The notes below the pieces were generated by a model. It was not told the origin of the DNA, did no database searches, and was given only the letters and a program-made list of their open reading frames with translations. DNA of 23,232 bases from Spirochaetota bacterium (lineage in GTDB: Bacteria; Spirochaetota; GWE2-31-10; MWDO01), in the NCBI GenBank assembly GCA_017998755.1, contig JAGOCL010000004.1, positions 1-23,232 on the forward strand, read 5' to 3'. Of the stretch, positions 9,166 through 16,941 are shown in pieces. The position numbers and the translations under genes were made by a program. Positions within the stretch are counted from its first letter, which is position 1. Every line of letters starts with the position of its first letter.

Positions 9166-10356
9166 ATGGCAAAAGAGGTATATAACAGGACAAAACCTCA
9201 CATCAATGTTGGAACCATAGGGCACGTAGATCATGGTAAGACTACCCTTACTTCGGCATTGTGTACTTATTCGGCTGGTAAGGGGTTCGGTAAGGCTTTG
9301 AAATACGAGGATATCGATAACGCCCCAGAGGAAAAAACTAGAGGTATAACAATTAATACCAGACACGTTGAGTATGAAACTGTAAAAAGACATTATGCTC
9401 ACGTAGATTGTCCCGGTCACGCCGACTATATTAAAAACATGATAACAGGCGCGGCTCAGATGGATGGCGCTATATTGGTAGTATCGGCCGCCGATGGAGC
9501 TATGCCTCAAACAAGAGAGCATATTCTATTAGCAAAACAGGTAAACGTTCCGTATATAGTTGTTTTTGTAAACAAAGTAGATATGGTTGACGATCCTGAA
9601 TTGTTGGAACTTGTCGAGATGGATTTAAGAGAGCTTTTAAGTTCTTATGATTTTCCGGGAGACAAAATTCCTTTCATAAAGGGATCGGCTAAGCTTGCAG
9701 GCGAAAACATCACAGATCCAAATGCTACAAAATGTATTCAAGAACTTTTAGACGCTTTGGATAGTTATATTCCGCAACCGGAAAGACAAGAAGATAAAGA
9801 TTTCTTGATGCCGGTAGAGGATATTTTTACTATTTCCGGAAGAGGAACTGTAGCAACCGGTAGAATAGAAAGAGGAACTATAAATATTGGAAACGAAGTT
9901 GAAGTAGTTGGAATAAAACCGACTCAAAAGACTACCGTTACCGGCGTTGAGATGTTCAACAAAACTCTTGATAAGGGTATTGCGGGAGATAACGTTGGGT
10001 TGCTTCTTAGAGGTATTGAAAAGAAGAACATAGAAAGAGGCCAAGTTATTGCAAAGACTGGTTCGATAACCCCGCATAAAAAATTCACTGCAACGACCTA
10101 TATTCTTAAGAAAGAAGAGGGCGGAAGACATACTGCGTTTTTTGACGGATATAGACCTCAATTCTTTTTCAGAACTACCGACGTTACCGGTTCGGTAAAA
10201 TTACCGGAAGGCACCACTATGGTTATGCCGGGAGATACCGTAAATATTACGGCTGAGCTTATCACTACAATAGCGATGGAAAAAAATTTAAGATTCGCTA
10301 TCAGAGAAGGCGGAAGAACAGTTGGAGCGGGCTCGGTAATGGATATTATAGAATAA
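9166..10356 (+). CDS. tuf: Elongation factor Tu
   Basis: EF-Tu delivers aminoacyl-tRNA to the ribosomal A site as a ternary complex with GTP. The 396-aa product has the P-loop GHVDHGKT (19-26), switch I RGITIN with Thr62, DCPGH with catalytic His85 (E. coli His84), and NKVD (136-139), followed by the two beta-barrel domains including GRGTVATGRIERG and GYRPQFFFRTTDVTG. AGGAGG at 9152-9157 is 8 bases from the ATG. The G-domain segments ALKYEDIDNAPEEK and RHYAHVDCPGH recall spirochaete EF-Tu proteins. It is the last gene of the str operon, followed 16 bases later by an intrinsic terminator. Codon choice seems tuned for high expression: C-ending codons such as AAC, ACC and CAC are more frequent here than in nearby ribosomal genes. 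Confidence 0.99.
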   Translation: MAKEVYNRTKPHINVGTIGHVDHGKTTLTSALCTYSAGKGFGKALKYEDIDNAPEEKTRGITINTRHVEYETVKRHYAHVDCPGHADYIKNMITGAAQMDGAILVVSAADGAMPQTREHILLAKQVNVPYIVVFVNKVDMVDDPELLELVEMDLRELLSSYDFPGDKIPFIKGSAKLAGENITDPNATKCIQELLDALDSYIPQPERQEDKDFLMPVEDIFTISGRGTVATGRIERGTINIGNEVEVVGIKPTQKTTVTGVEMFNKTLDKGIAGDNVGLLLRGIEKKNIERGQVIAKTGSITPHKKFTATTYILKKEEGGRHTAFFDGYRPQFFFRTTDVTGSVKLPEGTTMVMPGDTVNITAELITTIAMEKNLRFAIREGGRTVGAGSVMDIIE

Positions 10357-10372
10357 TTCTAGATCAATAACT

Positions 10373-10412
10373 AAAGATATTATACTATTATTGGTATAAT
10401 ATCTTTTTTTTT
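10373..10412 (+). terminator. Intrinsic terminator after tuf
   Basis: A perfect 13-bp stem (10373-10385 paired with 10394-10406) closes an 8-base loop and runs directly into a T-tract, nine T in 10404-10412. The stem is AT-rich with two G-C pairs, as expected in this low-GC DNA. It starts 16 bases after the tuf stop and separates the str operon from the S10 operon. Confidence 0.9.
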
Positions 10413-10455
10413 AAAAACTTCTTTAATGAGGCGGTTTTTAAAAAAAATATAAACG

Positions 10456-10486
10456 CTAAATTTTCTAAATTTAGTTGCTTTTTTTT
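10456..10486 (+). terminator. Weak second hairpin with T-tract before rpsJ
   Basis: An 8-bp inverted repeat CTAAATTT (10456-10463) and AAATTTAG (10467-10474) with a 3-base loop is followed, after TTGC, by eight T (10479-10486). It could be a back-up terminator for tuf transcripts. The stem has only one G-C pair, and the segment overlaps the likely -35 box of the rpsJ promoter, so it may instead be a promoter-proximal element or chance AT symmetry. Confidence 0.4.
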
Positions 10487-10503
10487 AGAAAATATGGTAG
10501 TAT
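10475..10503 (+). promoter_or_regulatory. Likely promoter of the S10 operon (before rpsJ)
   Basis: TTGCTT (10475-10480) and TAGTAT (10498-10503) are separated by 17 bases, and a TGG directly before the -10 box resembles an extended -10 element. Both boxes match the consensus at four of six positions. A promoter is needed here because a strong terminator closes the operon upstream. The predicted leader is about 45 bases, too short for the long L4-responsive S10 leader known in E. coli. An alternative -10 in the AT-rich stretch at 10530-10540 cannot be excluded. Confidence 0.55.
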
Positions 10504-10554
10504 CTTTAAACTTAAAAAAAAGATAATTATAGTATATAAATTAAGGATTCAAAG

Positions 10555-10857
10555 ATGGTTGCAAATAAGATTAGAGTAAGATTAAGAGGTTATGATATTG
10601 AGTTAGTTGACCAAGCGGCTAAGTCTATAGTGAGCGCGGTAAGAAAAACGGGCGCTAAATTTTCAGGCCCTATTCCTTTGCCGACAAGAATCAATAAATA
10701 TACGGTCTTAAGGTCTGTAAATATAAACGTTAATTCGAGAGAGCAGTTTGAAATGAGAACGCACAAAAGATTGATAGATATTGAGCCAGTTGAAGGGACT
10801 TTGGAGTCCTTAATGAAGTTGGAGTTAGCGGCCGGCGTCGACGTAGATATAAAATAA
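10555..10857 (+). CDS. rpsJ: 30S ribosomal protein S10
   Basis: S10 is a 30S head protein and, as NusE, part of the antitermination complex on RNA polymerase. The product is 100 aa, normal for the family, with the conserved core SGPIPLPTRINKYTVLRS (residues about 37-54) and the REQFEMRTHKRLIDI segment, then the C-terminal LAAGVDVDIK. The ATG at 10555 has AAGGA at 10543-10547 with 7-base spacing. It is the first gene of the S10 operon, 198 bases after tuf and 18 bases before rplC. Confidence 0.98.
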   Translation: MVANKIRVRLRGYDIELVDQAAKSIVSAVRKTGAKFSGPIPLPTRINKYTVLRSVNINVNSREQFEMRTHKRLIDIEPVEGTLESLMKLELAAGVDVDIK

Positions 10858-10875
10858 TTTAATTGAGGATTTGAT

Positions 10876-11511
10876 ATGTTGGGTTTAATTGGAAAAAAAA
10901 TTGGAATGACTCAAGTTTTTGAAGTAAACGGAGATATTGTTCCTGTAACAATAATAAAAGTTGATAAAAACACCGTTATTGGAAAAAAGATAAAAGAAAG
11001 AGACGGTTATAACTCGTTGATATTAGGGTATGAAGATTTACGGAAGGGGAAGGTTTTAAAAGTTATTGCGGGGCAATTCAAGGATGATATAAAACCGAAG
11101 AAGTTTTTGAAAGAATTCAAAATTGAAAATTTGGATGAATATAATATAGGTTCTGAGATTGGGGTAGAGCTTTTTCAAGACATGAAATTTGTTGACGTTA
11201 CGGCTAATTCAAAAGGTAAAGGGTTTCAGGGAGTTGTTAAGAGATATGGATTTGGCGGCGGAAGAGCTACCCATGGTTCGAAGTTTCATAGACAAAACGG
11301 TTCGACTGGGCAAAAATCTTATCCTTCAAGAGTGTTAAAAGGCGTTAAAAGAGCCGGAAGAATGGGCAACGATACAGTTACCGTTCAGAGTTTAAAAGTG
11401 GTTAAAATTGATAATGAAAAAGGGGTTATGTTAGTTAAAGGCGCAGTGCCGGGCACTAAGAACTCTTTAGTTTACATAAATAGCGCAAAAAAGAAAACTG
11501 CGGCAAAATAA
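10876..11511 (+). CDS. rplC: 50S ribosomal protein L3
   Basis: L3 is an early-assembly protein of the large subunit whose long loop reaches the peptidyl-transferase centre. The 211-aa product starts MLGLIGKKIGMTQVF and contains the family signature region VTANSKGKGFQGVVKRYGF (about 113-131). The loop sequence that follows is GGGRATHGSKFHRQNGSTGQ, then the KGVKRAGRMGNDTVTVQ block and a Lys-rich C-end. GAGGA at 10865-10869 lies 6 bases from the ATG. It stands 18 bases after rpsJ and 30 bases before rplD. Confidence 0.98.
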   Translation: MLGLIGKKIGMTQVFEVNGDIVPVTIIKVDKNTVIGKKIKERDGYNSLILGYEDLRKGKVLKVIAGQFKDDIKPKKFLKEFKIENLDEYNIGSEIGVELFQDMKFVDVTANSKGKGFQGVVKRYGFGGGRATHGSKFHRQNGSTGQKSYPSRVLKGVKRAGRMGNDTVTVQSLKVVKIDNEKGVMLVKGAVPGTKNSLVYINSAKKKTAAK

Positions 11512-11541
11512 TTAAGGAAAATATTTTTTTAAGGATAGTTT

Positions 11542-12186
11542 ATGAAAGCGAGCGTAATTGATATAAATGGTAAAAAAGTAAAAGAGATAGAAATTAGCGA
11601 TTCTGTTTTTTTTATTAAACCAAACAAAGATACGATTTACGAATCTATAAAAAACGAATTGGCTAATAAAAGACAAGGGACGTCTTCTGTAAAAACTAAA
11701 GCCGAAGTATCCGGATCCGGTACGAAACCTTGGAAACAAAAGGGGACTGGTAGGGCTCGAGTTGGTACAAAAAGGAATCCAGTTTGGACGCACGGCGGCG
11801 TCGCTTTTGGGCCAAATCCAAGAGATTTTTCTTATAAACTTCCTAAGAAGGTTAAGAATTTGGCTTATAGATCTATTTTTTCATTAAAAAATAGCGAAGG
11901 CAATGTAATAATTGTTGATAAGTTTCCTTTGACTGAAGGTAAGACTAAGGAATTTCTTGATATGATTAATAATGTTGTTACAAAAAACGGAGTTAATGAT
12001 AGAGTGGCTTTGATTGTTACAGATAATGATAAACTGGTTTATCGAGCTTCTAGAAATATTTCGTGGATAAAGAATTTAAATTCGGCAAGATTGAACATCC
12101 ATGATCTTTATTATTCAAACAAACTTGTTTTGACAGAAGAATCTGTAATGAATATTGATAATAATTTTAAAGTAAACGAGGCGTAA
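11542..12186 (+). CDS. rplD: 50S ribosomal protein L4
   Basis: L4 binds 23S rRNA domain I and lines part of the peptide exit tunnel. The 214-aa product has the tunnel loop KPWKQKGTGRARVGTKRNP (residues about 57-75) followed by GGVAFGPNPRDFSYKLPKK, both diagnostic. AAGGA at 11531-11535 precedes the ATG. L4 is the autogenous repressor of the S10 operon in E. coli, but the short predicted leader here offers no obvious equivalent target. rplW begins one base after the stop. Confidence 0.97.
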   Translation: MKASVIDINGKKVKEIEISDSVFFIKPNKDTIYESIKNELANKRQGTSSVKTKAEVSGSGTKPWKQKGTGRARVGTKRNPVWTHGGVAFGPNPRDFSYKLPKKVKNLAYRSIFSLKNSEGNVIIVDKFPLTEGKTKEFLDMINNVVTKNGVNDRVALIVTDNDKLVYRASRNISWIKNLNSARLNIHDLYYSNKLVLTEESVMNIDNNFKVNEA

Positions 12187-12187
12187 A

Positions 12188-12475
12188 ATGGATTTGGATC
12201 AAGTAATAATAAAACCTGTAATAACAGAAAAATCAACTTTAATTCGCGATAAACAAAACAAATATGTTTTTATTGTCGATAAAAAAGCGGACAAAATATC
12301 TATATATAAGGCAATTAAAAATATGTTTAACGTTAGTCCGTTGAAAATCAATGTTATTAACGTTGGCGGAAAACTAAAAAGAGTTAGATATAAATACGGT
12401 TTTACATCTTCTTTTAAAAAAGCTGTAATAACTTTAAAAAAAGGCGATAAAATCGCAATATTTGAAGGTGTGTAA
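12188..12475 (+). CDS. rplW: 50S ribosomal protein L23
   Basis: L23 sits at the exit of the peptide tunnel and docks trigger factor and the signal recognition particle. The product is 95 aa, usual for bacteria, beginning MDLDQVIIKPVITEKST and ending with the conserved KKAVITLKKGDKI segment. The ATG is one base after the rplD stop and uses GAGG at 12179-12182, inside the end of rplD, so translational coupling is likely. rplB follows after 11 bases. Confidence 0.97.
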   Translation: MDLDQVIIKPVITEKSTLIRDKQNKYVFIVDKKADKISIYKAIKNMFNVSPLKINVINVGGKLKRVRYKYGFTSSFKKAVITLKKGDKIAIFEGV

Positions 12476-12486
12476 GGGAGTAGATA

Positions 12487-13314
12487 ATGGGAATCAAAAG
12501 ATATAATCCGACGACGCCAAGTTTAAGAAACATGACGGTCTTGACATACGAAGAGATCACCGAGGTAAAACCCTTAAAAGCGCTTACCAAAGGAAAAAAA
12601 AGAGGGAGCGGAAGATCCGGAGCAGGTAGAATATCTGTAAGGCATAAAGGCGGCGGAGCTAAAAGAAAATTTAGAGAAGTTGACTTTAAAAGGGATAAGT
12701 ATGGTATAGAGGCGAAAGTAGCTTCTATAGAGTATGATCCAAACAGAAGCGCTAATATTGCTCTTTTGTTTTACAAAGACGGGGAAAAAAGATATATAGT
12801 TTGTCCGGATAAACTGAAAGTGGGCGACGTTATTAAATCAGACGATACGGTTGAGGTTGAGATAGGCAACTGCGCTAGATTGAAAAATATTCCCGTAGGA
12901 ACTATAGTTCATAATATAGAAATGGAGCCAAACAAAGGCGCTCAGATAGCTCGATCAGCCGGAGCTTACGCTCAAATATCGGGTTTTGAAAACGGCAAAG
13001 TAATTATGAAGATGCCGTCGGGCGAAATGAGATATATAAATGATATGTGTTTTGCTACTATCGGGCAGGTTGGCAATATTGATTATAATAAAGTAAACGT
13101 TGGGAAAGCCGGTAGAATGAGAGATTTGGGCGTTCGTCCAAGCGTTAGAGGTACTGCGATGAATCCTATCGACCATCCGCACGGCGGAGGGGAAGGTAAG
13201 ACGAAGGGCGGAAGACATCCAGTTACGCCTTGGGGTAAACCGACAAAAGGTTATAAAACGAGACAAAAAAAGAAGCCTTCTTCTAATCAGATAATAAGAA
13301 GAAAAAAGAAATAA
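12487..13314 (+). CDS. rplB: 50S ribosomal protein L2
   Basis: L2 is needed for subunit joining and peptidyl-transferase activity. The 275-aa product has the N-terminal GRISVRHKGGGAKRKFREVDF RNA-binding region (about residues 48-68). The C-terminal signature is DHPHGGGEGK, with His230 and His232 in the loop that approaches the peptidyl-transferase centre, then GGRHPVTPWGKPTKGYKTR and a very basic tail. GGGAG at 12476-12480 overlaps the end of rplW's stop region, 6 bases before the ATG. Spacing is 11 bases after rplW and 27 before rpsS. Confidence 0.98.
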   Translation: MGIKRYNPTTPSLRNMTVLTYEEITEVKPLKALTKGKKRGSGRSGAGRISVRHKGGGAKRKFREVDFKRDKYGIEAKVASIEYDPNRSANIALLFYKDGEKRYIVCPDKLKVGDVIKSDDTVEVEIGNCARLKNIPVGTIVHNIEMEPNKGAQIARSAGAYAQISGFENGKVIMKMPSGEMRYINDMCFATIGQVGNIDYNKVNVGKAGRMRDLGVRPSVRGTAMNPIDHPHGGGEGKTKGGRHPVTPWGKPTKGYKTRQKKKPSSNQIIRRKKK

Positions 13315-13341
13315 TCGATAATATAGGATAAGGAGAATAAA

Positions 13342-13620
13342 GTGTCAAGAAGCGTAAAAAAAGGTCCGTTTATAGATAAACATTTATATAAAAAAGTTAT
13401 AGATATGAAAAATTCCGGTCAAAAAAAACCGGTTAAAACTTGGTCGAGAAGATCGACTATATTTCCTGAAATGGTTGGTTTAACTTTAAACGTTTACAAT
13501 GGAAAGAAATTTATACCCGTTTATGTTACTGAAAATTTAGTTGGTCATAAATTGGGTGAATTTTCTCCTACGAGAACGTTTAGGGGACACTCAGGATCTG
13601 AAAAAAAAGCAAAGGGGTAA
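13342..13620 (+). CDS. rpsS: 30S ribosomal protein S19 (GTG start)
   Basis: S19 is a 30S head protein that contacts S13 and the intersubunit bridge to the A-site finger. The product is 92 aa, normal length, beginning MSRSVKKGPFIDKHL and containing VGHKLGEFSPTRTFRGH near the C-end. The start codon is GTG at 13342, 6 bases after AGGAG (13331-13335). No nearby ATG would give the conserved N-terminus. rplV begins 3 bases after its stop. Confidence 0.97.
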   Translation: MSRSVKKGPFIDKHLYKKVIDMKNSGQKKPVKTWSRRSTIFPEMVGLTLNVYNGKKFIPVYVTENLVGHKLGEFSPTRTFRGHSGSEKKAKG

Positions 13621-13623
13621 AAA

Positions 13624-13968
13624 ATGACGTCGGTAGCAAGTTTGAAATATATTAGAATCTCTCCTTATAAAGTAAGAAGAGTGGCAAACGAATTAAAGAA
13701 TAAAAATGTCGTCGACGCCGAGTCTTACTTATCGGTTTTGACTAATAGAGGGGCGGCGATACTGAAACAACTTATACATTCCGCTAGATCTAATTATTTG
13801 AATAAAGATAAGAATGTAGACGAACAAGATTTATATATAAAGAAAATTTTAGTCGACGGCGGTCCAACGATGAAAAGATTTCATCCAATATCAAAAGGAC
13901 GAGCTTCGAAAATATTAAAAAGAACTTGTCATGTTCAGATAGAAGTCGGCAATAGGGGAGATGAATAA
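13624..13968 (+). CDS. rplV: 50S ribosomal protein L22
   Basis: L22 contacts all 23S rRNA domains and extends a beta-hairpin into the exit tunnel, near the macrolide site. The 114-aa product shows the family pattern: an N-terminal RISPYKVRRVANELK, then a hairpin region reading DGGPTMKRFHPISKGRASKI, then TCHVQIEV. It starts 3 bases after rpsS, using AGGGG at 13613-13617 inside the end of rpsS. Its TAA stop directly abuts the rpsC ATG. Confidence 0.97.
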   Translation: MTSVASLKYIRISPYKVRRVANELKNKNVVDAESYLSVLTNRGAAILKQLIHSARSNYLNKDKNVDEQDLYIKKILVDGGPTMKRFHPISKGRASKILKRTCHVQIEVGNRGDE

Positions 13969-14700
13969 ATGGGACAAAAAGTTAATCCGGTAGGTTTAAG
14001 ACTTGGTATAAATAAAACTTGGGACTCAGTATGGTTTGTAGATAAAAAGAATTATGCAAAATCCTTGCATGAAGATCTTAAGATAAAAGATATTATAGAA
14101 GCGTATAATTATAGTAACGAAGATCAAAAAAAGGGTAAGAAAGTAACGGCCGAAATATCCAAGGTTGAGATTTATAGAAAACCCGATAGAATAACGATTT
14201 TAATTAGTTCTTCCAGACCCGGCGTAGTTATAGGTCCCGATGGTAAGAACATACAAGACTTAACGGCCAAAATTGCTAAAATGACTTCATCAAAAGTTGA
14301 TATAAAAATAAAAGAGATTAAAAAACCGGAAGTTAACGCTAAACTTATAGCAAATAACGTAGCAAAACAGCTTATGGGTAGAGTTCCTTTTAGAAGAGCT
14401 ATGAAGAAAGTAATGGCGGACGCTAAAAAAGGCGGAGTAAACGGAATTAAAATACAGTGTTCGGGGAGATTGGGCGGAGCCGATATGGCTAGAACCGAAT
14501 GGTATAGAGAAGGTAGAATTCCTCTTCATACTTTAAGAGCCGATATTGATTACGGCGTATCAACTGCTTCTACAACTTATGGAGCTACGGGAATTAAAGT
14601 GTGGGTTTTTAATAAAGAAATATTGAAAAAAGATATTAAAGAAGATGCGGGGCAGTTAATTAAAAAACAAAGAAAAGGCGCTAAAAAGGGCGAAGAATAA
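13969..14700 (+). CDS. rpsC: 30S ribosomal protein S3
   Basis: S3 lies at the mRNA entry channel and contributes to helicase activity. The 243-aa product begins MGQKVNPVGLRLGINKTWDS and has a KH domain with a GPDG turn at residues 89-92. It then has the C-terminal S3 domain with CSGRLGGADMARTEWYREG and LHTLRADIDYG, and ends in a long Lys-rich tail. Its ATG follows the rplV stop with no gap and shares the upstream AGGGGAG near 13953, so the two are probably translationally coupled. rplP starts 27 bases after the stop. Confidence 0.98.
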   Translation: MGQKVNPVGLRLGINKTWDSVWFVDKKNYAKSLHEDLKIKDIIEAYNYSNEDQKKGKKVTAEISKVEIYRKPDRITILISSSRPGVVIGPDGKNIQDLTAKIAKMTSSKVDIKIKEIKKPEVNAKLIANNVAKQLMGRVPFRRAMKKVMADAKKGGVNGIKIQCSGRLGGADMARTEWYREGRIPLHTLRADIDYGVSTASTTYGATGIKVWVFNKEILKKDIKEDAGQLIKKQRKGAKKGEE

Positions 14701-14727
14701 AAATAATAACTAATTTGGAGTATATAT

Positions 14728-15141
14728 ATGTTAATGCCGAAAAGACAAAAATTTAGAAAACAACAGAGATGGAGATTTAAAGGCGTCGCGCACAGAGGCA
14801 ACAAAGTAGTATTTGGCGATTTTGGAATGATGGCGTTAGAGCCAAAACTTATAACAAATAGACAGATTGAGGCAACGAGAAGAACTATATCTAGATCTTT
14901 AAAAAGAGCCGGTAATATATGGATTACAGTTTATCCCGATATTCCATATACAAAGAAACCAGCCGAAACTCGTATGGGTAACGGTAAAGGAAACGTAGAG
15001 TATTACGTGGCAAAAGTATTACCGGGGAAAGTTCTTTTTGAAATATCCGGAGTTACAGAGGAAATTGCAACTAAAGCGTTTTGGTTAGCCGGACAAAAGC
15101 TTCCGATAAAAACAAAGTTAGTAAGAAGAGAAACGTTATAG
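14728..15141 (+). CDS. rplP: 50S ribosomal protein L16
   Basis: L16 helps position A-site tRNA and is assembled late in the 50S subunit. The 137-aa product begins MLMPKRQKFRKQQRWRFKG and contains the conserved ITNRQIEATRR, then RMGNGKGNVEYYVAKVLPGK with the usual glycine-rich turn. GGAG at 14717-14720 is 7 bases before the ATG. The length is standard and no key segment is missing. rpmC starts 18 bases downstream. Confidence 0.98.
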   Translation: MLMPKRQKFRKQQRWRFKGVAHRGNKVVFGDFGMMALEPKLITNRQIEATRRTISRSLKRAGNIWITVYPDIPYTKKPAETRMGNGKGNVEYYVAKVLPGKVLFEISGVTEEIATKAFWLAGQKLPIKTKLVRRETL

Positions 15142-15159
15142 AAATAATGAGGATTTTAA

Positions 15160-15384
15160 ATGAAAGTTAAAGAATTAAGAGAAAAAACAATTGCGGAGTT
15201 AATATCAGAAAGAGATAAGTTAAAAAAAGCTTATAATGAATTAAGATTTAAAAAAATTGTTAGCGTTGTTGAGAATCCTTTGCAATTGAGAGCTATCCGA
15301 AGAAATATAGCGACAATTTTAACCGTTTTACATGAAAGAGAGTTGGAAAAAATAAAAGAAGAAATAAATAAACTGGAGAAATAA
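15160..15384 (+). CDS. rpmC: 50S ribosomal protein L29
   Basis: L29 sits beside L23 at the tunnel exit. The product is 74 aa, a little longer than the usual 60-70, and consists of two predicted helices: MKVKELREKTIAELISERDK, then an RAIRRNIATILTVLHERE segment matching the family's Arg-rich core. GAGGA at 15149-15153 is 6 bases before the ATG. Identity rests on this pattern and on the invariant position between L16 and S17. The rpsQ GTG begins one base after its stop. Confidence 0.95.
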   Translation: MKVKELREKTIAELISERDKLKKAYNELRFKKIVSVVENPLQLRAIRRNIATILTVLHERELEKIKEEINKLEK

Positions 15385-15385
15385 A

Positions 15386-15652
15386 GTGAGCGATCAAGTT
15401 AAAAATAAGATTATTAAATCTATGATTGGCGTCGTGAAAAGCGACAAAATGGATAAAACAATTGTAGTCAGCGTTGAATATAAGTATTTGCATCCATTAT
15501 ATAAAAAATACGTAAAGAAGACTAAAAAATTTAAAGCTCACGATGAAAATAACGAATGCAAAGAAGGCGATACCGTAATGATAGAGTCGAGTAGGCCGAT
15601 TAGTAAAGAAAAGTGTTGGAAACTCGTTGAAATAATAAGTAAAGCAAAGTAG
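15386..15652 (+). CDS. rpsQ: 30S ribosomal protein S17 (GTG start)
   Basis: S17 is a primary 16S rRNA-binding protein with an OB fold. The 88-aa product has the typical GVVKSDKMDKTIVVSVE strand (about 16-32), HPLYKKYVKKTKKFKAHDE, and GDTVMIESSRPISKEKCWKL. The GTG start at 15386 is one base after the rpmC stop, with GGAG at 15375-15378 inside rpmC. The frame gives a short N-terminal extension before the conserved core, as seen in several other bacteria. It is the last gene of the classical S10 operon; rplN follows after 10 bases without any terminator. Confidence 0.97.
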   Translation: MSDQVKNKIIKSMIGVVKSDKMDKTIVVSVEYKYLHPLYKKYVKKTKKFKAHDENNECKEGDTVMIESSRPISKEKCWKLVEIISKAK

Positions 15653-15662
15653 GAGACGGCAA

Positions 15663-16031
15663 ATGATACAAATGGAGACTATGTTAAAGGTAGCGGATAA
15701 TAGCGGCGCTAAATTGGTAAAATGTATCAAAGTTTTAGGCGGTTCAAAGAGGCGTTACGCTTCTATTGGCGATATTATAGTCGTTGCTGTAAGGGAGTGT
15801 ATTCCAAATAGCCCTATAAAAAAAGGTACTGTTTTAAAGGGGGTTATTGTTAGAATTAATAGAGAATACAAGAGATCAGACGGCTCGTATATCAGATTTG
15901 ACGATAATGCAATTGTTATAATAGACGCGAATAAAAACCCAAAAGGCACTAGAGTCTTTGGGCCAGTTGCGAGAGAGTTGAGAGAAATGGATTACATGAA
16001 AATCGTATCTCTTGCGCCAGAAGTAATATAG
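15663..16031 (+). CDS. rplN: 50S ribosomal protein L14
   Basis: L14 forms part of intersubunit bridges on the 50S surface. The product is 122 aa, exactly the common family length, beginning MIQMETMLKVADNSGAK and with the central signature around VIVRINREYKRSDGSYIRFD, then NPKGTRVFGPVARELRE. AGGAG at 15651-15655 overlaps the rpsQ stop, 7 bases before the ATG. It opens the spc gene set. Confidence 0.98.
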   Translation: MIQMETMLKVADNSGAKLVKCIKVLGGSKRRYASIGDIIVVAVRECIPNSPIKKGTVLKGVIVRINREYKRSDGSYIRFDDNAIVIIDANKNPKGTRVFGPVARELREMDYMKIVSLAPEVI

Positions 16032-16047
16032 TTTTGGAGAAAAATAA

Positions 16048-16374
16048 ATGATAAACTTTAAAAAAATTAAAAAAAACGATATGGTAAAAATTATAGCCGG
16101 TAAAGACGTGGGTAAGAGCGGGAAGATATTAGAGGTTGATAGAGCCAAAGGAACCGTTTTAGTAGAGGGCTTGAATTTAGTAAAAAAAACCATAAAAAAA
16201 AGCAATAAAAATCAAGCCGGCGGTATCAAAACTATCGAAGCCGGTATTAATATATCTAACGCTCAAGTAATATGTCCAAAATGCAAGAAAAGCGTAAGAA
16301 TAGGAATTTTAGTTAAAGAAAATGGCGATAAAGTTAGGATATGTAAAAAATGTTCTGCTGAAATTGTTTATTAG
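16048..16374 (+). CDS. rplX: 50S ribosomal protein L24, with two CXXC pairs
   Basis: L24 initiates 50S assembly and lies near the tunnel exit. The 108-aa product has the N-terminal KOW motif (KIIAGKDVGKSGKILEV, about 14-30). The C-terminal half carries two CXXC pairs (Cys76-Cys79 and Cys99-Cys102) that look like a zinc ribbon; many bacterial L24 proteins have this, E. coli L24 does not. GGAG at 16036-16039 is 8 bases before the ATG. rplE starts 8 bases after the stop. Confidence 0.97.
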   Translation: MINFKKIKKNDMVKIIAGKDVGKSGKILEVDRAKGTVLVEGLNLVKKTIKKSNKNQAGGIKTIEAGINISNAQVICPKCKKSVRIGILVKENGDKVRICKKCSAEIVY

Positions 16375-16382
16375 GAGAAAAA

Positions 16383-16928
16383 ATGGAACCAAGATTAAAA
16401 CAAATGTATAAAGATACGGTAGTTAAGGAATTACAGAAAAAATATGAATATAAAAACGTTATGGATATTCCTAAGATAGAAAAGATTGTTTTAAGTATGG
16501 GCGTTGGTAAAGCAATTCTTGATAAAAAGAAAGTTGAAACCGCAGTAGACGATTTAACTTTAATTGCCGGACAAAAAGCTGTAAAAACAAAATCTAAGAA
16601 ATCTATTGCTACTTTCAAATTGAGAGAAGGTATGGAAATCGGTTGTATGGTAACTCTGCGAGCGTCAAGAATGTATGAATTTCTGGATAGACTCATTAAT
16701 ATTTCGCTTCCCCGAGTTAAGGATTTTAAAGGGGTAAAAGATACAGGGTTTGACGGAAGAGGAAATTTTTCAATGGGTATTCAGGAACATCTTATATTTC
16801 CTGAAATCAATTTTGATAAAATAGATGAAATTAAAGGTTTAAATATAACAATTGTAACTACGGCAAAAAGCGACGAAGAAGCAAAAACATTGTTACAGTT
16901 ATTTAATATGCCCTTTGTAAAAAGATAG
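16383..16928 (+). CDS. rplE: 50S ribosomal protein L5
   Basis: L5 binds 5S rRNA and contacts P-site tRNA and S13. The 181-aa product has the typical N-terminus MEPRLKQMYKDTVVKELQKK and the IPKIEKIVLSMGVGKA segment (about 30-45). Further on it has FKLREGMEIGCMVTLR, RVKDFKGV, and the C-terminal DEEAKTLLQLFNMPF. AGGAG at 16373-16377 overlaps the rplX stop, 5 bases before the ATG. Length is standard. rpsN follows after 13 bases. Confidence 0.98.
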   Translation: MEPRLKQMYKDTVVKELQKKYEYKNVMDIPKIEKIVLSMGVGKAILDKKKVETAVDDLTLIAGQKAVKTKSKKSIATFKLREGMEIGCMVTLRASRMYEFLDRLINISLPRVKDFKGVKDTGFDGRGNFSMGIQEHLIFPEINFDKIDEIKGLNITIVTTAKSDEEAKTLLQLFNMPFVKR

Positions 16929-16941
16929 GAGTAAAAATATT

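Noticed and set aside
9748..10161. Long antisense frames, e.g. 137 codons opposite tuf, 123 opposite fusA (8335-8706), 119 opposite tuf (9163-9522) and 122 opposite rpsM (21376-21744)
   Set aside because: They lie entirely opposite conserved genes, have Ser/Phe/Tyr-rich low-quality translations, no consistent ribosome binding site and no recognisable domain. They follow from codon composition of the sense strand.
10411..10441. TTAAAAAC/GTTTTTAA repeat as a further terminator
   Set aside because: It is followed by A residues, not T, on either strand, and the loop is 15 bases; it looks like AT symmetry next to the real terminator.
12132..12170. TTGACA near the end of rplD as a promoter for rplW
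   Set aside because: The only boxes at acceptable distance (TATTGA at 17, GATAAT at 21 bases) are poor in sequence or spacing, and rplW is coupled to rplD by a one-base gap.
13276..13306. CTTCTT/AAGAAG repeat at the end of rplB as a terminator
   Set aside because: It lies in the Lys/Arg-rich coding tail of L2, has a 13-base loop and no T-tract.
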